Notes: generated by a model from the sequence alone, not told the origin. Numbered from the stretch's first letter, positions 32,545-43,731 are shown. The stretch is DNA of 64,000 nt from Cocos nucifera (GCA_006176705.1 QRFJ01004875.1:62001-126000); one strand, 5' to 3'. Program-made: numbers and translations.

Positions 32545-33416
32545 TTGAAGCTCTAAGGCGAACTGGATTCTTCGGACTTCGGGTTGCCGGCTCCAGTCAT
32601 CACCAAGATCTGCTTTAGCCTAAGGATCTCCTCCTTAAGCTCCTTCTTCTAGAAGAGACCGTCTACAGACATTCTATTGATGAGCTGAAACTTACCCTCA
32701 AGATCTCGCCACTATTTTCTTAAAACTTCAGACTCGACCTCCGCATCCTCGACAGCCCAACATTCATAGGTGAGCTGAAGCTTCAACCACTGAACCTTGG
32801 CCTACTCTGCCCCAACCACCTCTGAAAGCTCACCAATGGTCCTCTTCAAAGAGGCAATCTCCTCCAACTCACCACTTGCACTAGCTCCCCGATTATTGTG
32901 CAGTCACTTCCAAAGATGAGCTACCTTATCTCTGATAACCTTGAGCTCACCTTCAAGCCTAGACATCTTCTCCGCTCAGGTCACTCAGTAGCTATTATGC
33001 CAGTCCTTAGTATCTTATAGCTGCTTCTGAAGCTGAAAAAACTTTATTGACCAGTCCTAGTCGTACCGGACCTTGTCGGTAGACCACAGTGAGCTCCCTT
33101 CTAGAAAATGGATCTTTTGCTCGACATCCTTCAGGTCAGCTTTAAGAGAGTTGATCTTCACTATCAGTGCCCAGGACTTGTTGCTAGCATTTCTTTTATG
33201 TTCGGCAATCTCCTTCTCGAAGCTGCCCTTCCAGATACTGAAGCTCACCACTTCCTTCATATGCAAGCCTCGAAGGCGAGTGACCTCTTTAGTCGCCTCA
33301 GAAGCATTCTTTCATGAGGTTCGAAAGTCATCCTCCATCTTCTTCAACTTCTTCCTCAGAAGAAGAACTTCCTTCCTCAAGTTCTTTATCAAGGACTTTA
33401 TCGAAACCCCTTGAGG
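32545..33416 (-). pseudogene. T2 antisense gene, last coiled-coil block (third exon or separate ORF)
   Basis: Read on the minus strand from an acceptor-like CGAATGTAG (ending near 33451), the frame gives LPQGVSIKSLIKNLRKEVLLLRKKLKKMEDDF, then the open frame 33266-33057 (EIAEHKRNASNKSWALIVKINSLKADLKDVEQKIHFLEG), then further broken Leu/Glu/Lys heptads to about 32550. Strongly coiled-coil. The same start, LPQG, after the same CGAATGTAG is found in T1 at 8001. Function unknown. Confidence 0.65.
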
Positions 33417-33529
33417 CAGTGGATCTACATTGGTGGGAGACTACATTCGAGATATGAAAAGTGCTTAAGGGTATGAAAAAAATTTACTTCATTTAATCAA
33501 AACTTTTGAGTATAAGACACAAAAAAAAA

Positions 33530-34239
33530 TGTACAACTACTCAAGGATCTCAACTTCGAAGGATGGAGTTGGATCGCTCTTGGCTGCATCAGGTTCCCAA
33601 ACTAGTTCGGGCACCTCTGTGGTAGGTTCAGATGGGCCAGAAGTGAGCTCGTCGAAGGAAAAGTTGACTACAACATTAGATGGTCCCGCATCCATATCGT
33701 CTTCCTCCTCCTCCAGAAAGCTCAGGTCGAGCTCGGGGAACCTTCAGGCTACCCTACCTTTGCAGAGCTAGAAACCCTCGATAAACGCTTCCTGGCTGAA
33801 CTCGACATTTAGGTTCTGCATCTCGAGATAGGTCATGAACCCTTCCACGGCCCAGGTCATTGCCTCCGAGATCGACTTGGCCATTTGGGTCTCCAGTTCG
33901 GTGACCCTATTTTTGGCCTCCTTCCTCCTCTCCTCCTCCAGGGCCAGTGCGGCCTTTAGTCCGATCGAGATGAACTCCTCTTTATGGAGTGTGTCCTAAA
34001 GACTTTCGATGTCTGTCGCCTTCTTCCCAGCAAGGTGCTCGACCTCATCGACCCTCTCTTGAAGATGGCAGACCTCGACTCAAAGGTCCTCCTGGGCCTT
34101 CTATGCCTCCACCTCTTGATGATGCACCCTCTTGATGTGAGCGTGCATCTGGTGACCCGACTGCAACAAACGATTGGTATTTAGAAAAAAGAAAAAAGAA
34201 AAAGAAGAGAAGAAGAAAAGCATAGAAGAAAAGAGAAAG
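33530..34239 (-). pseudogene. T2 antisense gene exon 2 (left copy)
   Basis: Minus strand from the acceptor TTTGTTGCAG|TCGGG near 34170: SGHQMHAHIKRVHHQEVEA, a coiled coil (LALEEERRKEAKNRVTELETQM), WAVEGFMTYLEMQNLNVEF, QEAFIEGF, ELDLSFLEEEEDD and an end in a stop near 33530. It parallels T1 exon 2 (7294-7890). 34002-34239 of it, including the intron 1 acceptor, is present again at 43492-43731. Confidence 0.65.
34002..34239. repeat. Left copy of a ~238-bp target duplication flanking copia C
   Basis: From ACTTTCGATGTCTGTCGCC to AAAAGAGAAAG; repeated at 43492-43731 with about five differences. It covers the start of antisense exon 2 and the distal part of intron 1. The left side is continuous with the rest of exon 2. 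Confidence 0.9.
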
Positions 34240-36501
34240 ATATATGTGCCCTAGAAGCCAGAATTGGCTGACACTTGTAATACACTTCTAGGGGCAAAAT
34301 TATAATTTTGACTATAATTAATAAAATGGGTTATTTTCTATCACACCTGTGTATTTAGTGTCTGTGATACATCCTTTGAGTTAATGGATAATGATAATTC
34401 ATATTTTCAAGAGTTGAAAATTTAAGACATGAATAATCATTATTAACTCATAAACAGCTCCCGACCATAGGATCATCACGAGGATGGTGATTGATCCGGA
34501 AGGTTGGTGTACGATCGCTTCTCTTTAGTAGATGAGTCTTGAGTCTACGGTGTGGAGACACCGGAGCGAAAGTATAGGTACTCGTTAGAGAACGAGGGCA
34601 CTGAGCGTGACCACCTCGAGTAGTCATTAGGAAGTCTACCTTCTCGTCAATGACTGACTCGATGCTGCAGTAGTGTGTCTGGTTCTTTGACCTGAGATGC
34701 ATCGATAGTTCACCTTGAGGGTGTTATAGTTTGACTACACCATTACTCGATCTCCTAGCCATATGGAACCCTGAGGTGTATGTTGGCTATAGCATGTTCA
34801 TTGTAGGAACTGGATTGCATCAAGATGGGATCTATCTACCTCGGTGGTAGAGGAGCAGCCCTATGATAATCATGAGAATCAAGTTCTGAAGCCCATGGCC
34901 ATGGCAGAGTGAAATAATAGAAAGAGTTTCTATTTAGGTTTTCACATTGGACTCGAATCGAATGATTATATCATATGACAGAGACTAGGGTTTGACGAGT
35001 TTACCTTAACCCTAATCTGATCGGAGCTCAAGATAGAAGAACTTAATCACACAGGTAGCTGCACCAAGAGGTTCGCATTCAGCTCTGATGGGTTGCCACC
35101 ATATACTGCTAGGTGTCACTGGTGGATTTTGGGAGCAATTAGAATGATTTAGATGATCGATCATTCTAGCTGTTCGAATCAGAAGAGTTCTGATCCATCG
35201 AAAGGAGTTTCGATGATGTCTATGATAGAGATCATGACATATCCCATTACCATACAGAACTGAACCTAACTGGGTCACACAAACAAGGGTTTGAATCTGG
35301 TGATCATCAATTGAACTGATCTAGTTCAATTGATCTGAATGAGATTCAATTAGGTTCAAGGAAATCGTGCTAGCACTCGATTGAACCTAACGTTCTTCTT
35401 TTACTATCATAAATAAGTTGTCCTGACTGAGCCAAAGGAGTTTGTGCTCAATCAGAGGCCTTCATATGGTCTAACTGGAGGTTGTCCAAGTTAGAGAAGG
35501 TTGTCTTATTTTATAAGACATGACCTGCCATTTTTGGTCACCTGCCATTTTTGGTCCTTTGACTTTGGTCAAAAGTTGACCTTTGACTGGTCAAATGTTG
35601 ACCATAGACACTTTGACTTTTGTCCACGTATCACGCACCTATTGGAGAACTGGTGGGGGCCTGTCCCCCTGCCAGAACCTGGCAAGGAGGAGGGCGCACG
35701 CCACCCTAGGCGTGCGCCCTTGGAGTCCTTGTTGGACAAGGACTCCACCTCCCTTTTGGATTCCAATCAGAGTTCTACTAAGAATCCAGTTTGACTGGTC
35801 TTAGGCACCCTCTAAGGAGGAATCCAGGGGTCTCTATTCCCACCAATCAGATTTAGATCTGATTTCACAAAGGGTTGTGATTGGTTGGGAGGAAGAGGAG
35901 TTGGATCACGCTTAGTCTATAAATAAGACCCTGCGCCCAACTCAGATTCCAATGCAATTAGAATAGAGATTTCCCACGCCCCAAGGCTGCCTCTCCCCTC
36001 TTCCTCCATGCCTAAACTTCTCCTCCTTCTCCTCTCCACATCCAAAAGAGTTTTGGACTTATGTTGGTGCATTCCAGATCAAAAGAAAGGCGATCAAAAG
36101 AGAAGGCTGCACTGCTGCAAAGGACGACTGCTGATCTTCAAAAGGAGTTTTGAAGATCCTCCAGATCAGATCCAGATCTGATTTTTGGAGGTGTGATAGA
36201 GAAGAAGAGGATCTCCAGATCCAACCCAAGTGGATACCGGTAGAGGCCAGGCGCTTGCGTGGCTAGATCCAGAACCTTCCGCTGCAATCAGGATCATCTA
36301 CAGGGTAATAGGATTACCCAAATCAGGTAAATTAAATTTGATTTAATTTATCTTATTTTATTTTATTTATTAAAATAATAAGAATCAGATCTAAAATATA
36401 TCAAGATCTGATTGGGATCAAGGGAAAAAATTTTTGAAATATATCTCTTGATCTGATCAGATCTGGACGAACCTGGACCGGGAAATCAGGATTTCCCTTC
36501 A
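34238..36501 (+). repeat. Copia C 5' LTR
   Basis: AGATATATGTGCCC (TGTT missing) to TTTCCCTTCA, 2264 bp. TATA box TATAAATAA at 35916-35924. Two hairpins lie ~170-225 bases upstream of TATA. The leader after TATA is C/T-rich. Antisense frames 34702-34448 and 35278-35012 recur in other copies. Confidence 0.92.
35692..35746 (+). other. Double hairpin in the U3 of copia C
   Basis: Hairpin 1: GGGCGCACGCC (35692-35702), loop ACCCTA, GGCGTGCGCCC (35709-35719), a perfect 11-bp stem. Hairpin 2: GGAGTCCTTGT (35722-35732), loop TGG, ACAAGGACTCC (35736-35746), also a perfect 11-bp stem. Just upstream, TGCCAGAACCTGGCA (near 35670) is a smaller one. As U3 sequence these would be present near the 3' end of the genomic RNA. 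Confidence 0.85.
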
Positions 36502-36503
36502 AC

Positions 36504-36520
36504 TGGTATCAGAGCCATGG
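36504..36520 (+). promoter_or_regulatory. Copia C primer binding site
   Basis: TGGTATCAGAGCCATGG, two bases after the LTR; the first 13 bases match the complement of initiator tRNA-Met 3' end. Confidence 0.9.
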
Positions 36521-38371
36521 TTCTAAATTATTTAGATCTGATTTTAATTTTATTTTAATTAGAAAATAAATTGATTTCAGATGTCACATGAGATGTGATC
36601 AGATCTGAAATCAAAAAAATTAAAATTAAATGATTTGGATCTAAGATTAAGAAGATATGCATGACTAGTTCTAGAATAGAATAGTTCTATAGAATAGTTT
36701 TGCATGTCTTTGATTTAATCTGATTAAATCATATTTTAGATCTTCTTATTTACTATTTTTTGATATTATAAGTGTTATAATAACATCTGATAAATAGCAA
36801 ATAAAAATTATTTAATTTTAAATATCATATGAGATATGATAGATGCATGACTAGACTAGTTGTAGAATAGTTCTACATAATTGTCTAGATTAGAATTTAT
36901 TTTGATTAGATTAATTTAAATCTAATTTTTTAGATTATTATGAGATAATTTAGATCTGAAAATATGCATGATTTGATACATGAGATGTATGCAAAATATG
37001 CCATGATTAGATCTACTTTGTATATGAGATATATGATATAGATCTATAACTGTTTTGTAGATTTACATATTCCTGATTAAGGCGTTCCTCTTGGCCGTCC
37101 GGTCATAAGAACGAAGAAGGGTTTAAAGGCCCTCTCTTCCCATTCGATGGGGTGTTCTTCTGATGTGTAGGGGTGCTGCGTGTTCGTCCTTAATCAGAAA
37201 CCCAAAACTTACTTTCTGCAAAACCCTAGATCCTGAAACCCTAGGATTTATTGTGCATATTTTGTTTATGAACCCAACTTAATTAAGAATTAAGTTTATG
37301 GAATATCAATTAGGTCTAAAATTGAGAATTTCAGATCTAAGACATATTCATAATACTGGGTTCGGGCTTGGGTAGCTCAATTAGGTCTAAGCGGTTGATC
37401 AAACCGAATCAAGAGTTGGTTAGATGGGATCAACAATGCTTAAATTGACCAGCCTAATAGGATTAAGTCTGGGTCAAGATCGAGTCACGATCAAGCAAGA
37501 CCTAATTAGGCTCAGAGGTTAGAGTCTGGATTGTAGGCTAACCCAATTGGTTCTGACTCAACAATTTGGTGTCTAAGGTAAGTTTGGCATAGACGACCGA
37601 CTGGTTTTTAATTGGAAGCTACTCGACCTGAATGCGTTCTTGTACGAGTTAATGGCATATTCCTTCCACCGGTCTCACTTACCTGGCCATATCTGTTGAC
37701 ACAGTTCTGATCTGAGGTGGTCAATAATCCGAGCTAACCCATGCCACTAGGTTAGTCATAATTGTTATGACTAAGCCAAGTCTAGTTTAATGAGACCTGA
37801 ATCAATTCTCCCTAAGAAAAGATTAAGTCTGAGGTCTTCCACCATTGTAGACGTGCGGGCCCTTCCCGGGGTTGATTGTTCTCGGCTGGATACAGTGGCT
37901 CAGTTGCACCGGAAAGATGCAACCATGTCTATTAGGCATTGGATGCTATGGGCTGGAGGATGAGTTGGGCTCAATATTCCAGATACGGTGAGAGACTCAA
38001 TTAGGAACCCAGTCTATGCAAATGGTGGGTCTGACTTAACTAAGGAGTGGATCAATATTTTGGATACGGTGAGATTCATGAATTAGAGACCAAGTTTGGG
38101 TGCACCATGATTAGAGAATCATTGAACAAGAGTTGTTCACTCATTGGCTAACCCATCACCAATAACTGTTAGGTGAGGTGATGAGTCAGTTGGTGAGACC
38201 GCACCACCCACTAGAAATCATTAATCGTGGAGATTTTCGCATCTCTACAGAGGGAGTGTAGGGATCCGAGAAAATAGTGGGAGCTAATTTATTTAAAAAT
38301 AAAATCCCTAAACAAATTGGTCAAGTCAAAATTACAATATCTAACTAGAATCTTTGACTCTCTACAGGAAT
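36521..38371 (+). other. Copia C untranslated leader
   Basis: About 1.85 kb with no coding frame: AT-rich to 37075, then a region conserved in the E and G leaders (for example GTGCGGGCCCTTCCC near 37855). CTCTACAG at 38361-38368 just before the gag ATG is acceptor-like, so the leader could be spliced. It must hold packaging signals in an active element. Confidence 0.6.
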
Positions 38372-39240
38372 ATGTCTGCGTCCAACCCATTGGCACGTAT
38401 CCTGGACACACATAGACTGACTGGACCCAATTATAAAGATTGGCTCAGGAACTACAAAATTATTTTGGGTTCCGAGAAGTTAACCCATGTTTTGGACCAG
38501 GACCCTCCCACATTACCAGCCCGTCCATCTGTTGAACAGAGAACGTCTCTGGAAAAATGGATTGACGAAGATAATAAGGCCAGATACTACATGTTGGGCT
38601 CGATGTCTGATGAGCTCCAGCACCAACATGAAGATATCGGGACTGCTCGCCAAATGTTGGCTCACCTACAGGAGATGTTTGGTGAACAGAGTCACGCAGC
38701 CAAATATCAAGTCACAAAATGACTTTTTAAGGCTAAGATGCGTGATGGGCAGTCAGTCCAAGATCACTGTCTGATAATGATCAAGGACATGGAAGAGCTT
38801 GAGAAGCTCGGTGTGAAGTTAGACTTGGATCTGCAGAATGATATTATTCTGCAATCCTTGACTGATGCATATGGGCAATTCATCATGAATTACCACATGC
38901 ATAAACTTCAAAATTCCTTGGCCGAGTTAATGAATATGCTGGTTACCGCTGAGCTTTCTATGAAAGGTTCTAAAGGCTCAGTTCTTGCTATGGAACGGAC
39001 TTCTTCCAAAAGAAAGTCTTATGGAAAGAAAAAGAAGTCTGTGAAAAAGCAAAAGGTGGAAGGATCAAAGAAGAAGAAGGCAGAATCGAAGAAAAAGGCC
39101 GATGGCAAAGGAAAGTGTTTCCATTGCAACAGCGACGGCCATTGGAAGCGGAACTGCCCTACTTACCTGGCCACCCTGAAGAACAAGAAGGAAGGTCCTT
39201 CTGGAGGTATGCTCGTTATTGAGTCTAACCTTACGGTTTC
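38372..39240 (+). pseudogene. Copia C gag
   Basis: ATG at 38372 (MSASNPLARILDTHRLTGPN); the longer frame start at 38354 uses TTG and is rejected. UBN2-type capsid: YKDWLRNYKIILGSEKL, a stop TGA at 38720-38722, then same-frame LFKAKM, DLDLQNDIILQSLTDAYGQF and NMLVTAELSMKGSKGSVL. A basic stretch leads to the zinc knuckle CFHCNSDGHWKRNC (39117-39158), all four ligands present. One stop is the only break. Confidence 0.9.
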
Positions 39241-39630
39241 TTCTGCATCCAGTTGGGTGCTTGACTCTGGTTCTAGTGCTCATCTGTGCACTTCTATGCA
39301 GGGTCTTGAGGATAGCAGGAGGCTGAGGGATGGAGACATGATCCTACGCGTTCGGTAATGGAGCAAGAGTTGCTGCAGTAGCCGTGGGAACATACCCTCT
39401 TCGATTACCATCTGGTTTAGACTTAGTTTTGAAAGACTGTTATTATGTGCCTGCAGCTAGCAGGAATTTGATTTCTGTTTCATGCTTAGCACAAGAAGGC
39501 TATGTGATTCACCTTCTTTAAGGACCATTGTAACATTCTTTATGAAAGAAATAAAATTGCAAATGGTTTCCTTATTAATGGTCTTTATCAGCTACATATT
39601 GATGTACCTGTTCTAACTATCGAGCAAAAC
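39241..39630 (+). pseudogene. Copia C protease
   Basis: SSWVLDSGSSAHLC (39250-39291) holds the DSG catalytic triplet. The frame is lost at ~39352 by one extra T (GTTCGG for GTCGG, judged against D and E) and again at ~39512 by one extra C before TTCTTTAAGG. Between the breaks ARVAAVAVGTYPLRLPSGL and YYVPAASRNLISVSCLAQEGY continue in the next frame. Confidence 0.85.
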
Positions 39631-40540
39631 GTGAATGCCAAACGACCTAGGGATAGTCCAAACGATAGATATCTATGGCACCTGAGATTAGGTCATATAG
39701 CAGAAGATAGGATCAACAAATTGGAGAAAAATGGGCTATTGAGTCCATTGACTTTTGAGTCATATCCAACTTGTGAATCTTGTCTTCAAGGCAAAATGAC
39801 TAAACTCCCTTTTGTTGGACATGGGGAGAGGGCCACAGATCTCCTTGCCCTAGTACATACTGATGTGTGCGGCCCATTTGATGTGCCGGCTAGAGGCAAT
39901 TTTGTCTACTTCATTACTTTTATCGATGATCTGTCTAGGTATGGGTATGTGTATCTTATGAGACATAAGTCTGAAGCTTTTGAAAAGTTCAAAGAATTCA
40001 GACATGAAGTAGAAAAACAAACTGAAAAACCCATTAAGGTTCTTCGATCAGATCGAGGAGGTGAATACCTTAGCCGGGAATTCCTAGACTATCTTAAGGA
40101 AAATGGCATAGTCTCTCAATGGACTCCACCAGGAACACCTCAACTCAACGGGGTTTCAGAACGGAGAAATCGGACTCTATTGGATATGGTTCGATCCATG
40201 ATGAGCTTCACAGACCTCCCTGATTTTCTTTGGGGACACTCATTGTTAACTTCAATCTATCTACTGAATAGGGTTTCCCTCTAAAACCGTTCCTACCACA
40301 CCGTATGAGATATGGCACGGTAAGAAACCAAGTCTGAGTCATCTCAGAATTTGGGGTTGTCCGGCTCATGTCAAAAGACAACAAGCGGACAAGTTAGAGT
40401 TTAGGTCCTTCAGAGCTCGATTCATAGGATATCCTAAAGAGTCATTAGGATACTATTTCTACATTCCAGAAGACCACAATGTGATTGTGAGTCGACATGC
40501 CATATTTCTTGAAAAATAGTTTATTCAAGATAGTGGCATT
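39631..40540 (+). pseudogene. Copia C integrase
   Basis: Open 39631-40284: HHCC finger (WHLRLGHIAEDRI...CESCLQGK), HTDVCGPF, RSDRGGEYL and GVSERRNRTLLDMV give a full D-D-E triad. An extra T near 40273 shifts the frame after LLNRV. The C-terminal TPYEIWHGKKPSLSHLRIWG part continues in the next frame to a TAG at 40517-40519. The integrase core itself is intact. Confidence 0.9.
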
Positions 40541-41700
40541 GGAAAGCAGATTAAGCTTGATGAGAAAGTCTCACAAGTGGAAAGAGCTAAGGACCAATTG
40601 GAACCAAATCAGGTTGAGCCAATAAGAACACTACCTCCTCCACCTCGTAGATCGGAAAGAGTTTTCCATCCCCCTGAAAGATACTTAGGTATTATTTCAG
40701 AGGACGTAGAGGAAATGTTCCTCATAGGTAATGGTGCTCATGGTGATGATCCCAAAACCTACAACGAGGCGATATCAGATATCGACTCTGAGAAATGGCT
40801 AGAGGCAATGCAGTCAGAAATTGACTCGATGCACTCAAACCAAGTCTGGACCTTGGTAGATCCACCAGAAGGTATAGTACCTATTGGGTGTAAATGGATC
40901 TTCAAGAGAAAGATTGGTGCAGATGGGAATGTGGAGACATTCAAGGCTAGACTGGTGGCAAAAGGTTATAGTCAACGTGAAGGCATTGACTATCAGGATA
41001 CCTTTTCCCCAGTGGCTATGCTAAAATCCATCCGCACATTGCTTGCTGTTGCAGCCTATTTCGATTATGAAATATGGCAAATGGACGTGAAAACGGCATT
41101 CCTAAATGGATATCTTGAGGAAGATATCTATATGGAACAGCCGCTAGGTTTCACATCCAGTGATACTGATCACAAGGTTTGCAAGCTGCAAAGGTCCATA
41201 TATGGACTTAAGCAAGCATCTCGGAGCTGGAACACTCGTTTCAATGATGTGATCAAAAAGTTTGGTTTCATCAAAAATGAAGAGGAACCATGTGTTTTCA
41301 AAAAGGGTCAGTGGGAGCGCTGTTGTCTTCCTCGTATTGTACGTGGATGACATCCTCCTTATTGGGAATGATATTCCCATGTTGACATCAGTCAAGATGT
41401 GGTTGTCCAAGGAATTCTCCATGAAAGACCTAGGTGAAGCATCCTTTATTCTAGGAATTAAGGTCTATAGGGATAGACCGAATAGGATGCTAGGACTTTC
41501 ACAGAAGATGTACATAGAGGAAGTACTAAAGAGGTTTAGTATGGAAAACTCTAAGAGGGGATTAATACCCTTCAGACATGGTATTCATCTTTCCAAGAAG
41601 ATGTGCCCCAGCACACCTGAGGAAATAGAACGCATGAGCAAGATCCCTTATGCTTCTGCAATAGGGAGCCTCATGTATGCCATGCTATGTACACGACCTG
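40541..41700 (+). pseudogene. Copia C reverse transcriptase
   Basis: Open 40577-41350: linker, ERVFHPPERYLG, KWLEAMQSEIDSMHSNQVW, FKARLVAKGYSQREGIDY, WQMDVKTAFLNGYLEEDIY and SIYGLKQASRSWNTRF. An extra G in AAAAAGGG near 41305 shifts the frame; LYVDDILLIGND (about 41336-41371) and LSKEFSMKDLGEASFILGIK are read in the third frame, open to 42089. All RT catalytic Asp residues are present across the shift. Confidence 0.9.
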
Positions 41701-42095
41701 ATATAGCCCATGCTGTGAGTGTCACAAGCAGATATCAGTCAAATCCAGGTGAAGAACACTGGACTTCTGTGAAATGTATCCTTAAGTACTTGAGAAGAAC
41801 TAAGGATATGATGCTGGTCTTTGGTAACGGAGAACTCCAAGTCCAGGGATACACAGACTCGGACTTCATGTCTGATATAGATGATCGAAAGTCGACATCT
41901 GGCAGACTGTTTGTGCTGGAAGAGTTCCAAGCAAACGGTGATACCACCCCATCCACGATTACCTCAAAAAGGGTTATGTCGAGGTCAAGAGAGTCAACTC
42001 CACAGATAATGTGGCAGACCCACTTACAAAGCCGTTGGGCCAGCAGAAGATCGAAGCCCACCTTGAGAAGATGGGACTTAGACTTGTAGCCAATT
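41701..42095 (+). pseudogene. Copia C RNase H, internally deleted
   Basis: DIAHAVSVTSRYQSNPGEEHW and GYTDSDFMSDIDDRKSTSGRLFV (first Asp kept), then a ~20-bp and a ~200-bp deletion relative to D and E. The join at 41938-41945 (GTGATACC) falls where both parental segments carry CAGTGATA in E. The block with the MEAEY Glu and the YCDNNG Asp is gone. The tail (CRGQRVNSTDNV-type region, then PLGQQK) is out of frame. No RNase H activity is possible. Confidence 0.88.
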
Positions 42096-42101
42096 GGCTT
42101 T

Positions 42102-42117
42102 AGGACAAGTGGGAGAT
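42102..42117 (+). promoter_or_regulatory. Copia C polypurine tract
   Basis: AGGACAAGTGGGAGAT directly before the TGTTAG start of the 3' LTR. Confidence 0.85.
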
Positions 42118-43491
42118 TGTTAGATATATGTGCCCTAGAAGCCAGAATTGGCTGACACTTGTAATACACTTCTAGGGGCAAAATTATAATTTTGACTATA
42201 ATTAATGAAATGGGTTATTTTCTATCACACCTGTGTATTTAGTGTCTGTGATACATCCTTTGAGTTAATGGTAATGATAATTCATATTTTCAAGAGTTGA
42301 AAATTTAAGACATGAATAATCATTATTAACTCATAAACAGCTCCCGACCATAGGATCATCACGAGGATGGTGATTGATCCGGAAGGTTGGTGTACGATCG
42401 CTTCTCTTTAGTAGATGAGTCTTGAGTCTACGGTGTGGGACACCGGAGCGAGAGTACAGGTACTCGTTAGAGAACGAGGGCACTGAGCGTGACCACCTCG
42501 AGTAGTCATTAGGAAGTCTACCTTCTCGTCAATGACTGACTCGATGCTGCAGTAGTGTGTCTGGTTCTTTGACCTGAGATGCATCGGCAGTTCACCTTGA
42601 GGGTGTTATAGTTTGACTACACCATTACTCGGTCTCCTAGCCATATGGAACCCTGAGGTGTATGTTGGCTATAGCATGTTCATTGTAGGAACTGGATTGC
42701 ATCAAGATGGGATCTATCTACCTCGGTGGTAGAGGAGCAGCCCTATGATAATCATGAGAATCAAGTCCAGAAGCCCATGGCCATGGCAGAGTGAAATAAT
42801 AGAAAGAGTTTCTATTTAGATTTTCACATTGGACTCGAATCGAATGATTACATCATATGACAGAGACTAGGGTTTGACGAGTTCACCTTAACCCTAATCT
42901 GATCGGGGCTCAAGATAGAAGAACTTAATCACACAGGTAGCTGCACCAAGAGGTTCGCATTCAGCTCTGATGGGTTGCCACCATATACTGCTAGGTGTCA
43001 CTGGTGGATTTTGGGAGCAATTAGAATGATTTAGATGATCGATCATTCTAGCTGTTCGAATCAGAAGAGTTCTGATCCATCGAAAGGAGTTTCGATGATG
43101 TCTATGATAGAGATCATGACATATCCCATTACCATACAGAACTGAACCTAACTGGGTCACACAAACAAGGGTTTGAATCTGGTGATCATCAATTGAACTG
43201 ATCTAGTTCAATTGATCTGAATGAGATTCAATTAGGTTCAAGGAAATCGTGCTAGCACTCGATTGAACCTAACGTTCTTCTTTTACTATCACAAATAAGT
43301 TGTCCTGACTGAGCCAAAGGAATTTGTGCTCAATCAGAGGCCTTCATATGGTCTAACTGGAGGTTGTCCAAGTTAGAGAAGGTTGTCTTATTTTATAAGA
43401 CATGACCTGCCATTTTTGGTCACCTGCCATTTTTGGTCCTTTGACTTTGGTCAAAAGTTGACCTTTGACTGGTCAAATGTTGACCATAGAT
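42118..43491 (+). repeat. Copia C 3' LTR, truncated
   Basis: TGTTAGATATATG to GACCATAGAT, matching 34238-35610. It ends ~100 bp before the U3 hairpins, where ACTTT joins the duplicated T2 sequence. TATA, R and U5 are missing. Confidence 0.92.
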
Positions 43492-43731
43492 ACTTTCGAT
43501 GTCTGTCGCCTTCTTCCCAGCAAGGTGCTCGACCTCATCGACCCTCTCTTGAAGATGGCAGACCTCGACTCAAAGGTCCTCCTGGGCCTTCTATGCCTCC
43601 ACCTCTTGATGATGCACCCTCTTGATGTGAGCGAGCATCTGGTGACCCGACTGCAACAAACGATTGGTATTAAAAAAAAAGAAAAAAAGAAAACGAAGAG
43701 AAGAAGAAAAGCATAGAAGAAAAGAGAAAGA
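43492..43731. repeat. Right copy of the ~238-bp duplication flanking copia C
   Basis: Second copy of 34002-34239. On its right it is continuous with the proximal part of antisense intron 1 and exon 1 of T2. The ORFs in it are shadows of the antisense gene. Confidence 0.9.

Larger units (their letters stand above)
34238..43491 (+). mobile_element. Copia C: young but defective copia element with truncated ends
   Basis: 5' LTR 34238-36501, PBS, 1.85-kb leader, gag-pol 38372-42090, PPT and a 3' LTR 42118-43491. It is the best preserved copy of the 2.27-kb LTR copia family. The first four LTR bases (TGTT) are missing at the left end, and the 3' LTR lacks its last ~890 bases. By eye, LTRs differ at about 18 positions over 1374 bases. 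Gag-pol carries two stops, four single-base insertions and a ~200-bp RNase H deletion. It lies in intron 1 of the T2 antisense gene. Confidence 0.92.

Noticed and set aside
33073..34184. Plus-strand frames at 33073-33414, 33529-33771 and 33984-34184
   Set aside because: Shadows of the minus-strand antisense gene of T2, which has the homologue in T1.
38354..38371. Upstream start for copia C gag
   Set aside because: The codon at 38354 is TTG; the ATG at 38372 begins the family's MSASNPL start, directly after an acceptor-like CTCTACAG.
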